Source of the DNA: Streptomyces sp. NBC_00102
Lineage (GTDB): Bacteria; Actinomycetota; Actinomycetes; Streptomycetales; Streptomycetaceae
Assembly: GCF_026343115.1 (NCBI RefSeq)
Contig: NZ_JAPEMC010000001.1
Location: forward strand, 2,046,001-2,110,000
Direction: 5' to 3'
Length of the DNA: 64,000 nt
Made by a program: the position numbers and the translations under genes. Below are positions 1 to 7,925 of the stretch, one piece after another. A model generated the notes under the pieces. It had not been told where the DNA came from. It saw only the letters and a program-made list of their open reading frames with translations, and did not search any database. Position 1 is the first letter of the stretch. Every line of letters begins with the position of its first letter.

Positions 1-377
1 GAGGAACGGGCTGCAGTGTTGCCGTTTCCGGGGTGGCCCAGTTCGCTGCCCTGGACACCACCCGGGCGTCCCAGCGCTGGAAGTTCGTTGCCAACGGCGA
101 CGGTACCGTGCGGATCTACGACAGCTGCGCGATCCCGCTCTACCTGACCGCGCCGACCACCGCCGGCGGTCAGATAGCCCTCCAGGCCGTCAGTCTCGGC
201 GCAGCCAACCAGCGCTGGACGGTGACGCAGAACGCGGTCGGTACCTACACCCTGACCAACCCGGCCACCGGCTACGTCCTGGACGGCAACGCCACTGCAG
301 GGCAGGCGGTCACGGCCAACACCGCATCTGCCGGCTTGGCCAGCCAGAACTGGGCGTCGGTTTTCTCCATCTCCTGA
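1..377 (+). CDS. Ricin-type beta-trefoil lectin domain protein, C-terminal part (5' truncated by window edge)
   Basis: The frame is open from base 3 with no stop before the window edge, so the gene starts upstream; the GTG at 33 is internal. About 125 residues are visible. They contain three Q-x-W elements (SQRWKF, NQRWTV, SQNWAS) spaced about 40 residues apart, the hallmark of the ricin B / carbohydrate-binding beta-trefoil fold. In Streptomyces this module is usually the C-terminal sugar-binding tail of a secreted glycosidase or other exported enzyme; the catalytic part, if any, is not in view. The protein ends in VFSIS with a TGA stop at 375-377. Confidence 0.85.
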   Translation, partial: GTGCSVAVSGVAQFAALDTTRASQRWKFVANGDGTVRIYDSCAIPLYLTAPTTAGGQIALQAVSLGAANQRWTVTQNAVGTYTLTNPATGYVLDGNATAGQAVTANTASAGLASQNWASVFSIS

Positions 378-482
378 CCCCGGCCACACCCCGGCCTGCC
401 CCCGGCCCACAGGCGCAGGCTTCACATCCCCGACGGTCACTTGTGCCCGAGAGGGCTTTGCCCGGCCAGGGTGATCGTGCGA

Positions 483-518
483 CCGGCCGTGATCGTCCTG
501 TCGGGCGATCACGGCCGG
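483..518 (+). terminator. Hairpin terminator after the lectin gene
   Basis: A 16-bp stem (483-498 with 503-518, one G-T wobble) closes a four-base TGTC loop about 105 bp after the lectin stop codon. This is the usual GC-rich Streptomyces terminator form without a long U run. Confidence 0.6.
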
Positions 519-1181
519 GCGGGCAGAGCAACGGGGTGGCCGCGCAACCTTTGCGCGTCGAGTTCCTGTGGCGACCGGTAGCAGGCGGGCGGATCTCCGA
601 GCGGACGCACCCGTCGCCGAGGACCGTCCGCCCGTCGGGGTGACCACTGGATCGCGCATCGGGCCTCGTGCAGGGGCTGGGCTGTGCGGCGGCGTCCGCC
701 CCGCGCATTGATCGGTTGGCGCCTCCGGTGTACCCGAAGGCGACGGGATTCCGGGGCCCGGGGAGACGGCAGTGCTTTCCGGCGTCCGGCCCGTACCGCA
801 GGACGCGTACGGGACCTCCTTCTGCCGGGCCACCAACCAGTCACTTACGGACAGCTTTCGTCTGTATGCAGACAGTTGCCGTTCTGTGGTGTCGGCGCCG
901 GCCAGGCAGTCCGGATGATGCTCCTGCCCTCCCCGGGCCGCCGGTACCCGGCGAGTCCAGGACGGGGCAAGGCTGTTGCGGCCCGATTCGTGCCGCGGTG
1001 GTGCGCAGCGTGAGGCCGTTCTCCCCGGGAGCGTCCCGGGGGTGCGGTGCCTGATGTTCGAAGCCCGGCCCGGACGTTGCAGCAGACCGCTGCGGGCGGG
1101 CTTGCGTGGCCGCACTGCTGCCGGTCTTCCAGGCCCTACCGGGGCCGCCGACGGGTGCGGGTTCTTCGAAGGGAAAGCCCC
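519..1181. other. Gene-free stretch upstream of the YVTN/RTX gene
   Basis: I see no convincing gene here. All six frames hold short Arg/Gly/Pro-rich open frames without a recognisable domain or a good ribosome binding site. The right end must contain the promoter and leader of the next gene. Confidence 0.5.
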
Positions 1182-3056
1182 GTGACAGCTGCACCTGCCC
1201 GACCCCGTCGTCCGCTGGCGTCGTGGAGACGTAAGCTGACCGCTGCCCTCGCCGGGAGCGCTCTGGCGGTGAGCGGACTGGTCGCCCTGGCGGCCCCGCC
1301 CGCGCAGGCGCTCGCGCCGGCCCCACTCGCGTACGTCACCGACCTGATGGCGAACCAGGTGTCGGTGCTGGACACCGCCACCAACACGGTCGCGGCCACG
1401 ATCCCGGTCGGCGGCAGCCCGATCGGGGCGGTGGTCTCGCCGGACGCGGCGAGCGTGTACGTCACCAACAACAGCTCCGACTCGGTGTCGGTGATCGACA
1501 CCGCGACCAACACCGTCTCCGCGACCGTCGCGGTCGGCGCGGGCCCGATCGGGGTAGCCGTCTCCCCCTCCGGGGACAGCCTCTACACCGCCGGCAGCGG
1601 CGCCAACACGCTCTCGGTGGTGGACACCGCCACGAACACCGTCACCGCGACCATCCCGGTCGGCAGCCAGCCGTTCGGTGTGGCGCTGACCCCCGACGGT
1701 GCGCGCGCCTACGTGTCCAACAACGGCGGCAACACCGTGTCGGTGGTCGACACCGTCACCGCGACATCCGTGGCGACCATCGGCGTCGGACAGAAGCCCA
1801 ACTTCATCGCGGTAACCCCGGACGGCTCCCGCGCCTACGTCGGCAACCAGAACTCGCACAACGTGTCCGTCATCGACACCACCACCAACACCGTCACCAC
1901 CACGATCCCGGTCGGCATCGGCCCCTTCGGCCTCACCCTCTCTCCGGACGGCAGCCGCGCCTACGCCAGCAACAACTCCTCCTCCTCGGTGTCGGTGATC
2001 GACACCACCACCAACACCGTCACCGCGACCGTGGGCGTCGGCAACGGCCCGTTCCAGAGCGCCGTCACCCCCGACGGCACCCTCGCCTACGTCCCCAACG
2101 GCTACGCCGGCACCATGTCGGTCATCGACACCGCCACCAACGCGGTCACCGCGTCCTTCCCCCTCGGGTCCTTCCCGTACTCGGTCACCTTCGCCCCCGC
2201 CGTCACCGCGGCACCCACTGCGGACCTGACCGTGGCCGTCGCCGACTCCGCCGACCCCGCCGCCCTCGGCGGCACCTACACCTACACCGCCACCGTGACG
2301 AACAACGGGCCCGACGACGCCACCGGCGCCACCGCGACGACGACGCTCTCCGGCGCGGCCCGCACCATCACCTCCGCAACCAGCTCGCAGGGCTCCTGCA
2401 CGATCACCACCCCCACCGTCACGTGCACCCTGGGGTCACTGGCCGACGGAGCGTCGGCGACGGTCACGATCGCCGTCGAACCGGCCGCGACCGGCAGCAT
2501 CACCGCCACGACCACCACCAGCGCCGACCAGGACGACCCGACACCCGCGAACAACACGGACGCCGAATCCACCACCGTCAACAACGCCAACGGGTGCACC
2601 ATCACCGGCACCCCCGGCAACGACACCCTCAACGGCACGAACGCCGACGACGTGATCTGCGGACTGGGCGGCAACGACACGATCGACGGAAGGAACGGCG
2701 ACGACACCCTCTACGGAGGCTCCGGCGACGACATCATGGGCGGCGGAAACGGCGCAGACACCCTCTACGCCGGGGCCGGGAACGACACCAACTACGGCGA
2801 GACGCTCCTCGGCTCGCTGCTCTACCTGTTCGACAACGGCAGCGACCACATCTACGGCGGCCCGGGCAACGACGACCTCGACGGACAGAACGGCAACGAC
2901 GTCCTCGTCGACACCTCCGGCACCGACACCATGAGCGGCGCCCTCGGCAACGACAACATCAACGTAGCTGACGGAGCCGGCGGCGACACCGCCAACGGCG
3001 GCCTCGGCACCGACACCTGCACCGCCGACACCGGCGACACCCTGACCAGCTGCTGA
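1182..3056 (+). CDS. Secreted YVTN beta-propeller / DUF11 / RTX-repeat protein
   Basis: 624 residues from GTG 1182, preceded by AAGGGAA; an ATG at 1047 in the same frame would add an Arg-rich tail ahead of the signal and is less likely. After a basic N-terminus and a hydrophobic signal ending in AQA, about seven 42-residue blades follow, each with the pattern VSVIDTATNTVxATIPVG, i.e. a YVTN-type beta-propeller. Next comes a DUF11-like beta-sandwich (TVTNNGPDDATG). The last 160 residues are calcium-binding RTX nonapeptides (GGNDTIDGRNGDD, GGSGDDIMGG). It is probably an exported surface or matrix protein whose C-terminus folds on calcium outside the cell. No enzymatic domain is visible. It stands alone and is closed by a strong terminator. 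Confidence 0.88.
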   Translation: MTAAPARPRRPLASWRRKLTAALAGSALAVSGLVALAAPPAQALAPAPLAYVTDLMANQVSVLDTATNTVAATIPVGGSPIGAVVSPDAASVYVTNNSSDSVSVIDTATNTVSATVAVGAGPIGVAVSPSGDSLYTAGSGANTLSVVDTATNTVTATIPVGSQPFGVALTPDGARAYVSNNGGNTVSVVDTVTATSVATIGVGQKPNFIAVTPDGSRAYVGNQNSHNVSVIDTTTNTVTTTIPVGIGPFGLTLSPDGSRAYASNNSSSSVSVIDTTTNTVTATVGVGNGPFQSAVTPDGTLAYVPNGYAGTMSVIDTATNAVTASFPLGSFPYSVTFAPAVTAAPTADLTVAVADSADPAALGGTYTYTATVTNNGPDDATGATATTTLSGAARTITSATSSQGSCTITTPTVTCTLGSLADGASATVTIAVEPAATGSITATTTTSADQDDPTPANNTDAESTTVNNANGCTITGTPGNDTLNGTNADDVICGLGGNDTIDGRNGDDTLYGGSGDDIMGGGNGADTLYAGAGNDTNYGETLLGSLLYLFDNGSDHIYGGPGNDDLDGQNGNDVLVDTSGTDTMSGALGNDNINVADGAGGDTANGGLGTDTCTADTGDTLTSC

Positions 3057-3071
3057 CCCCTGCCCCCACCA

Positions 3072-3110
3072 GGCTGGAGGGCGCCCTCCACGCGCGGGCG
3101 CCCTCCAGCC
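3072..3110 (+). terminator. Perfect 15-bp hairpin terminator after the YVTN/RTX gene
   Basis: Bases 3072-3086 pair perfectly with 3096-3110 around a nine-base loop, 15 bp after the stop codon. Confidence 0.85.
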
Positions 3111-3462
3111 GCTCCAGGGCCAGGACTACGCCAACACGAGCTTCCGAGCATCCGATCACATTCGGTGATCACTGCATGCCAACTAAGCTGCCTCATTCGT
3201 GCCAACTACGAGGCGTTACGACAAAGTGAGCTGCTGCGAACCGTGAGAGCCCTTGCCACCTATCCTGCGTCGTCACACCGACCACGCCCCTGGCGCAATG
3301 CCCGGGTGCGCTACGGCTCGGGCCGCCCGGCGGCTCTTCTCCCGCCTCTTCCCTCACCGAGAACCGAACGTACGTATGGGGCGTCACTATGCTGCGGAAC
3401 GAAACCACGCTGTCGCCGACTCCCCCACGGCCCGGCGCAACTCCTTGCCGTAAGGACCCGCC
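3111..3462. other. Gene-free spacer upstream of the lipoprotein gene
   Basis: No gene is supported in these 350 bp. The nonamer TGCCAACTA occurs twice (3177-3185 and 3200-3208), and the stretch is less GC-rich than the flanking genes, as expected for a promoter region. Confidence 0.45.
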
Positions 3463-3801
3463 ATGCTCGTACGCCGTATTGCCGCCCTGGCCGCCGCGCC
3501 CGTCGCCGTACTGCTCCTGACCGCCTGTGGCGGGGACCCGGTGCACGGGACGATCACGGAGAAGGAGTACAAGCGCGGCAGCACCACGTACACCGATGAG
3601 GCGGTCACCCGGAGCGAGTGCTCCACGACCACGAAGAACGGCAAGACCAAGAAGTCGTGCCACCAGGTGAAGACCGGGGCCACCAAGCGCGTCGAGCACC
3701 ACAAGAAGGAGTGCTACCAGATCGAGCTGGACAACGACGCGCACGAGCTGTGCATCTCGAAGAGCAAGTGGGACAAGGTGCGCGTCGGCGACAAGTGGTG
3801 A
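3463..3801 (+). CDS. Small secreted lipoprotein, function unknown
   Basis: 112 residues. The start ATG 3463 follows a purine-rich AAGGAC element. The N-terminus MLVRRIAALAAAPVAVLLLT ends in the lipobox LTAC, so Cys22 should be lipidated and the protein anchored on the outer face of the membrane. The mature part is hydrophilic and Lys/Thr-rich with several cysteines (SECS, KSCHQ, KECYQ, ELCIS), which could form two disulfides. I do not recognise the family beyond 'Streptomyces lipoprotein'. It lies tail-to-tail with the next minus-strand pair. Confidence 0.75.
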   Translation: MLVRRIAALAAAPVAVLLLTACGGDPVHGTITEKEYKRGSTTYTDEAVTRSECSTTTKNGKTKKSCHQVKTGATKRVEHHKKECYQIELDNDAHELCISKSKWDKVRVGDKW

Positions 3802-3817
3802 TGCGAGGGGCGGTGGT

Positions 3818-4213
3818 TCACACCGGATCGCGCGTGGCGTCCTCGGCGTCGGCATGGGCATGGGCCTCGGCGGCCTCGATCACCTCGCCGTCCAGAGTGT
3901 CCTCCGCGTCTTCGACACCCGTGGCGTCCAGCCTCGCGCCCCGGCTCTCCGCGACGCGTTTGACGTCCCTGAGTGACTCGCTCAGCCGGTTGGCGAGGAA
4001 CCGGAACTCCGCACCGGTGACCCGCTGGTCCGCCAGCAACGCGGTCGCGTGGCGGAGCAGTTCGTCCGCCATGTCGAGCTGGACGCTCTCGATGTCGTCG
4101 GCCATCCGCGAGACGAAACCGGTACCGTCCCCCAGGACGTAGGCCGGCTTGCCCCCCGGTCCGGTCCAGGGCAGCAGCCGGAACGTACCGCCCGCACGAT
4201 GTACGTCGGTCAT
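3818..4213 (-). CDS. Conserved hypothetical protein (131 aa), second gene of a two-gene unit
   Basis: ATG at 4213 overlaps the upstream gene's TGA (ATGA), which fixes the start and implies translational coupling. The frame extends further upstream, but that part is Arg/Pro-rich shadow. The protein starts MTDVHRAGGTFRLLPW and contains a short beta-rich part (PAYVLGDGTGFVSRMAD) followed by a long amphipathic helix with many Leu, Arg and Glu (ELLRHATALLADQRV, FRFLANRLSESLRDV), then an acidic Ala/Glu tail. I do not recognise it. It is soluble, with no signal or membrane segment. It sits divergent from an XRE/DUF397 locus, a common setting for small Streptomyces developmental accessory genes. Confidence 0.65.
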   Translation of the reverse strand: MTDVHRAGGTFRLLPWTGPGGKPAYVLGDGTGFVSRMADDIESVQLDMADELLRHATALLADQRVTGAEFRFLANRLSESLRDVKRVAESRGARLDATGVEDAEDTLDGEVIEAAEAHAHADAEDATRDPV

Positions 4214-4449
4214 GCCGCGACTCCCGTCGTGTGGGCGGGACGGGCGGCAGCCGCGATCCGGTCGGCGCGCAGCTCGTGGGCCACGAGGTACGGGCGGACG
4301 AGCGCGGTGTCCTCGCCGCGCAACGGACGTCCGCCGATACTGCGGACGGTGGGGCCGGACGGGTGCGGACGGGGGTACCGAACGGCAGCCGGTGGGGGGC
4401 TCACCGGCCGCTTCAGCGAACCGGCGACCCGGCGGACGAGGTCCTTCAT
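4210..4449 (-). CDS. Small hypothetical protein (79 aa), first gene of the unit
   Basis: The start is placed at ATG 4449 (MKDLVRRVAG), which has AGAAGGAG about 11 bases upstream. A longer frame from 4479 would put that Shine-Dalgarno inside the gene. The protein is basic, rich in Arg, Pro and Ala, with a middle segment LRGEDTALVRPYLVAHELRADR that could be helical. There is no recognisable domain. Its stop overlaps the start of the 131-residue partner by four bases, so the two are made from one message, transcribed divergently from the XRE regulator at 4596. Confidence 0.6.
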   Translation of the reverse strand: MKDLVRRVAGSLKRPVSPPPAAVRYPRPHPSGPTVRSIGGRPLRGEDTALVRPYLVAHELRADRIAAAARPAHTTGVAA

Positions 4450-4595
4450 CTCTGCGCGTTCTCCTTCTGGTGACGACATCCACGAACGAGTGCGTTACGT
4501 GGTGAATCCATCACAGAGTGGGGCCGTCGCTCACTACGCTGCCAGGGGTTCGGGCTTGACAGCCCGTCCGTCAGGAACAGGGGAGCTGGTGGCGC

Positions 4596-5435
4596 GTGGC
4601 TGTGGAGCAAAAGCCTCGGACGTTGAGGGAGAGATACGGGGCGGAACTGCGACTACGGCGGTTGGCCGCCGGCCTGACTCAGGAGGAGTTGGGCGCTCAG
4701 CTGCTCTGCTCATCGACTCTGGTCAGCCACTGGGAGGCGGGACGGCGGCTACCGAACCCGGATGATGCACAGCGGATCGACCTTGTCTTAAAGACGGACG
4801 GCTTCTTCTTCCGTTGGCTGGAGGATCTGGACCCCAGATTCGCGCAGTACTTCAAAGCGGTAATTGAATTGGAGCGCGAGGCCAGCGAAATCCGCCAGTA
4901 CGGCGCCCTTCTCATTCCTGGCTTGCTTCAGACCGAGGCTTACGCACTTGCTGTGTACCAGGCGTACCGCCCCAACTACAGCGCCGAGCAACTTGACGAG
5001 TACGTTGTCAAACGCATGGAGCGCGGCCAGTTGCTCACCAATTCCTCGTCCCCGGTAGCGTGGACGCTGCTGGACGAAGCGGCCCTCCGGCGTACCACCG
5101 GCGGGCCGGGGGTCATGGCAGAGCAGCTGCACAAGGTGGCAGACATGGCCGAGGCCGGCCGCCTGCGTCTGCACGTACTGACTTTCGCCTCAGGTGCCCA
5201 TGCCCTGCTGCAAAGCATGGTCTATCTGCTGGACTTCGCGGGTGCGAGCCCGGTCGCCTACGTAGAAGGAATCCTCACCGGACATCTGATGGACCAACCG
5301 ACCGAGGTCGAGGCGTGCCAGAGGGCCTACGTACTTGCGCTGAGCAACGCTGCGTCCTGCCAGGAGTCAGTAGCCCTCGTCAGGAACATCGCAAGGGAGT
5401 ACGAGCATGCGCACCACGCAGGTCGAGATCGCTGA
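4596..5435 (+). CDS. XRE-family regulator with C-terminal DUF5753 domain
   Basis: 279 residues from GTG 4596, with AGGGGAGCTG just upstream. Residues 10-65 form an XRE helix-turn-helix (LRRLAAGLTQEELGAQL, then TLVSHWEAGRRLPNPDD). Residues about 95-270 match the DUF5753 sensor-like domain of actinomycetes (GLLIPGLLQTEAYA pattern, VxRMERQ-like stretch, the YVEG and ACQRAYVLAL region). This class is the Streptomyces BldB/WhiJ-type partner family: a DNA-binding protein coupled with a small DUF397 protein. The next gene, DUF397, begins 29 bp before this one ends, so the two are co-translated. It probably regulates itself and the divergent pair at 3818-4449. Confidence 0.9.
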   Translation: MAVEQKPRTLRERYGAELRLRRLAAGLTQEELGAQLLCSSTLVSHWEAGRRLPNPDDAQRIDLVLKTDGFFFRWLEDLDPRFAQYFKAVIELEREASEIRQYGALLIPGLLQTEAYALAVYQAYRPNYSAEQLDEYVVKRMERGQLLTNSSSPVAWTLLDEAALRRTTGGPGVMAEQLHKVADMAEAGRLRLHVLTFASGAHALLQSMVYLLDFAGASPVAYVEGILTGHLMDQPTEVEACQRAYVLALSNAASCQESVALVRNIAREYEHAHHAGRDR

Positions 5436-5634
5436 TGACGAAGCGTTCACAGGGTGGCTCAAGTCCGCCTACAGCGGCGGAGGCGAGACCAGCGACTGCC
5501 TCGAAGTGGCCAGCGGCTACGCCTCCGTCCCCGTCCGCGACAGCAAGAACGCCACCGGCCCGGTGGTCGTCTTCTCCGCCACGGGCTGGTCGACGTTCCT
5601 CGGCGCGGTGAAGAGCGGCAGCCTCGACGCCTGA
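5407..5634 (+). CDS. DUF397 small protein, partner of the XRE regulator
   Basis: 75 residues from ATG 5407, with AAGGGAG ahead of it inside the upstream gene. The typical DUF397 pattern is visible: WLKSAYSGGGETSDCLEVA, VPVRDSKNATGP and a closing W-x-x-F block (GWSTFLGAV). Members of this family pair one-to-one with XRE/DUF5753 regulators (WhiJ-type systems) and are thought to modulate their DNA binding. The 29-bp overlap with the regulator gene supports a functional pair. Confidence 0.92.
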   Translation: MRTTQVEIADDEAFTGWLKSAYSGGGETSDCLEVASGYASVPVRDSKNATGPVVVFSATGWSTFLGAVKSGSLDA

Positions 5635-5862
5635 CTCGCCCGCTCCCCCGCACCGCGCCGGGAAACGAGGTGGCTACCCGCACGCAGGCGGGCTGACCCC
5701 CGCCGGACAGACGCGGGCGGCCCGCTCGGCAGCGGTGATCACGCGGTCCGACGTCACCTCTGCGTGCGTCACGCAGTACGCCGCACAGCCGCACCCGCCC
5801 GTGGGCGCCACACGGTGCGCCATACAGGCATATACACCCAAATTGCTCTAAATTGCCGCCCT

Positions 5863-7467
5863 ATGGAACACGGAAGCGGAATCGGCCGGCGCTCGGTACT
5901 CAAGGCAATCCCCTTCGCCGGCTTCGCGGCGGTGCCCGGCAGAGAACCGACCGGACGGCGCACGACGCCGCCCTCGCCGTTTCCGCAACCGACCGTGGCG
6001 GCCTCCCGGCTCGTGTGGACCTCGGGATCGCGCGTGCTCGACCACACCCTCGACGTCCGTCTCACGGACATCACGATCCCCGGCCACGGTTCCGTCACCA
6101 CCCGGACCTACAACGGCGCGGTCCCCGGGCCGACCCTGCGCGTGCGCGCGGGCGACACCCTGCGACTGACGCAGGTCAACGGCCTGCCGCCCAACCCGCC
6201 CCACGAGGGCGGCCACAACACGCCGCACAACCCCAACAGTTTCAACCTGCACACCCACGGGATGCACGTCTCCCCGTCCGGGGAGGCCGACAACGTGATG
6301 CGGGAGTTCGCCCCGCGTACCGCCGACGAGGCCGCGGCGGATGTCGCGGAACCGCAGTACACGACGACCGTCGAGGTCCCGGCCGACCACCCCGCCGGAA
6401 CCTACTGGTACCACCCGCACGTGCACGGATCCACCGCCGAGCAGATCGTCGGCGGCATGGCCGGGGTGATCGTCGTCGAAGGGGACGTGGACGAGGTCCC
6501 GGAGATCGCGGCGGCCGCCGACGTCGTCGTCTGCATCAACGAGCTCAAGTTCAAGGACGGCAAGGTCCCGGCGTTCACCTCCGGCACCTGGGTGACGGGC
6601 ATCCGCTCCACCTTCACCGTCAACGGAGCGGTCAACCCCACCCTCACCCTGCGCCCAGGGGAAGTCCAGCGGTGGCGGCTGGTGGCCGCGACCGCGTTCA
6701 CCGGCCTGCGGCTCACGGTCGCCGGGAGCGACGGCACCATGACGGTGCACCAGATCGCGCAGGACGGTGTCACCTTCGGCGTGCCGGTCGCGCGGGAGAT
6801 GGTGGAGCTGGACATGGGTAATCGCGCCGACGTCCTGATCCGGGGCGCGCAGCCCGGCACGTACGAACTCCGGGCGGAGAACGTACCCGGGCCGCTGATG
6901 ACGATCGAGGTGTCGGGCCCGTCCGTCGAACCCGCGATGGAGCTGCCCGCCTTCCTGCCGCCGGGCAGGCCGCCCCTCGACGTGAGCGACATCATCAACC
7001 CCGACGCGGACCGGGAGGTCCTCTTCCACTCGGACGCCAGGGTCTTCACCGGGGCGTTCCCCAACGCCTTCCGCATGCTGGGCACCAACGCGACCCCGGC
7101 GGCGGACCCGGACGGGAACCTCTCCCGCGATCCGGTCTACGGGCTGTTCGACTCCGAGTACATCAACCACACCCTGCGCCTGGACACCGTCGAACGGTGG
7201 ACCGTCCGCACCGACGAGACCGTCCATGCGTTCAACCACCCGTTCCACCTCCACACCAACCAGGTCCTGCTCACCCACCGGAACGGCGAACGGCTGGACC
7301 CGCCCGTCTGGCACGACACCATCGGCATCCCCGGCGGCACGCCCGGCCAGTCCATCACCTTCCTCGTCAAGTACCAGGACTTCACGGGCCGCTCCATGGC
7401 CCACTGCCACCATCTCCAGCACGAGGACCTGGGGATGATGCAGACCGTCGACTACGTCGAGAGCTGA
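5863..7467 (+). CDS. Multicopper oxidase (laccase/bilirubin-oxidase type), probably Tat-exported
   Basis: 534 residues from ATG 5863 (MEHGSGIGRRSVLK). The GRRSVLK motif followed by a short hydrophobic run looks like a twin-arginine signal; the frame is open further upstream but no better start exists. All four copper motifs of a three-domain multicopper oxidase are present: HTHGMH (130-135), YHPHVHGS (183-190), HPFHLH (459-464) and HCHHLQHEDLGMM (514-526), the last giving the type 1 Cys-His-Met ligands and the Cys-His bridge to the trinuclear centre. The enzyme should oxidise phenols, metals or bilirubin-like substrates while reducing O2 to water outside the membrane. It is monocistronic and converges with the DUF4240 gene, overlapping it by 16 bp. 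Confidence 0.93.
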   Translation: MEHGSGIGRRSVLKAIPFAGFAAVPGREPTGRRTTPPSPFPQPTVAASRLVWTSGSRVLDHTLDVRLTDITIPGHGSVTTRTYNGAVPGPTLRVRAGDTLRLTQVNGLPPNPPHEGGHNTPHNPNSFNLHTHGMHVSPSGEADNVMREFAPRTADEAAADVAEPQYTTTVEVPADHPAGTYWYHPHVHGSTAEQIVGGMAGVIVVEGDVDEVPEIAAAADVVVCINELKFKDGKVPAFTSGTWVTGIRSTFTVNGAVNPTLTLRPGEVQRWRLVAATAFTGLRLTVAGSDGTMTVHQIAQDGVTFGVPVAREMVELDMGNRADVLIRGAQPGTYELRAENVPGPLMTIEVSGPSVEPAMELPAFLPPGRPPLDVSDIINPDADREVLFHSDARVFTGAFPNAFRMLGTNATPAADPDGNLSRDPVYGLFDSEYINHTLRLDTVERWTVRTDETVHAFNHPFHLHTNQVLLTHRNGERLDPPVWHDTIGIPGGTPGQSITFLVKYQDFTGRSMAHCHHLQHEDLGMMQTVDYVES

Positions 7468-7925
7468 GACCCCGCCCACCCGTCGGTGTTGGAGTAGGAC
7501 TCGAAGGAATAGCGCGTGCGGCGGTCCCATTCCTCCCCCGTGAGGCGCCGGTAGGCCCGGTCCGGTGTGTAAAGGAGACTTTCGGCCCAGATCAGGTCGA
7601 CGGCGTACGGGGTGAAGGCCGCAGGAACTTCCAGCACACGGTCGAATGCGGTGCGGCCCGCGGCGACAACCGCCGCGCGGGTGTAGAGAAAGGCATCTCC
7701 GCTCAGCTCGCGTCCGTACTCCTCACGGTCCAGTCGGTAGAGCGCCCAGGACAGTTGTTCGGCGAAGCCGACGACGAGCGGCAACGCGGACCGGGCGAGC
7801 CGCTCGGTGAGGTGGTCCGAGAGGAGCTCGGCGTCCGGGTCGGGTTCCACCGACGAGCAGGCCTCGATCAGTTGCCAGAAGGCGTCTTCGTCCATGCCGC
7901 CGAGTCTGCCGCGGGGGTCTGACAT
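7452..7925 (-). CDS. DUF4240 domain protein
   Basis: 157 residues from ATG 7925, whose first base is shared with the preceding gene's stop (TGATG), so it is translationally coupled to the ankyrin/HEAT gene; ATG 7895 (MDEDAFWQLIE) is a possible alternative start. The region from MDEDAFW through ELSGDAFLYTRAAVVAAG to YAVDLIWAESLLY matches my recollection of the DUF4240 family: an N-terminal DxxFWxLI and a distal Tyr-rich segment. The function is unknown; members are often seen near polymorphic-toxin and immunity genes. No signal or membrane segment is seen. The last 16 bases overlap the multicopper oxidase gene tail-to-tail. Confidence 0.75.
   Translation of the reverse strand: MSDPRGRLGGMDEDAFWQLIEACSSVEPDPDAELLSDHLTERLARSALPLVVGFAEQLSWALYRLDREEYGRELSGDAFLYTRAAVVAAGRTAFDRVLEVPAAFTPYAVDLIWAESLLYTPDRAYRRLTGEEWDRRTRYSFESYSNTDGWAGSQLST

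Noticed and set aside
443..1185. Several overlapping open frames of 60-160 residues between the lectin and YVTN genes
   Set aside because: All are Arg/Gly/Pro-rich frames typical of non-coding high-GC DNA, without domains or ribosome sites.
2423..2971. Arg/His-rich open frame inside the RTX repeats
   Set aside because: It is the +1 shadow of the repeat-rich gene.
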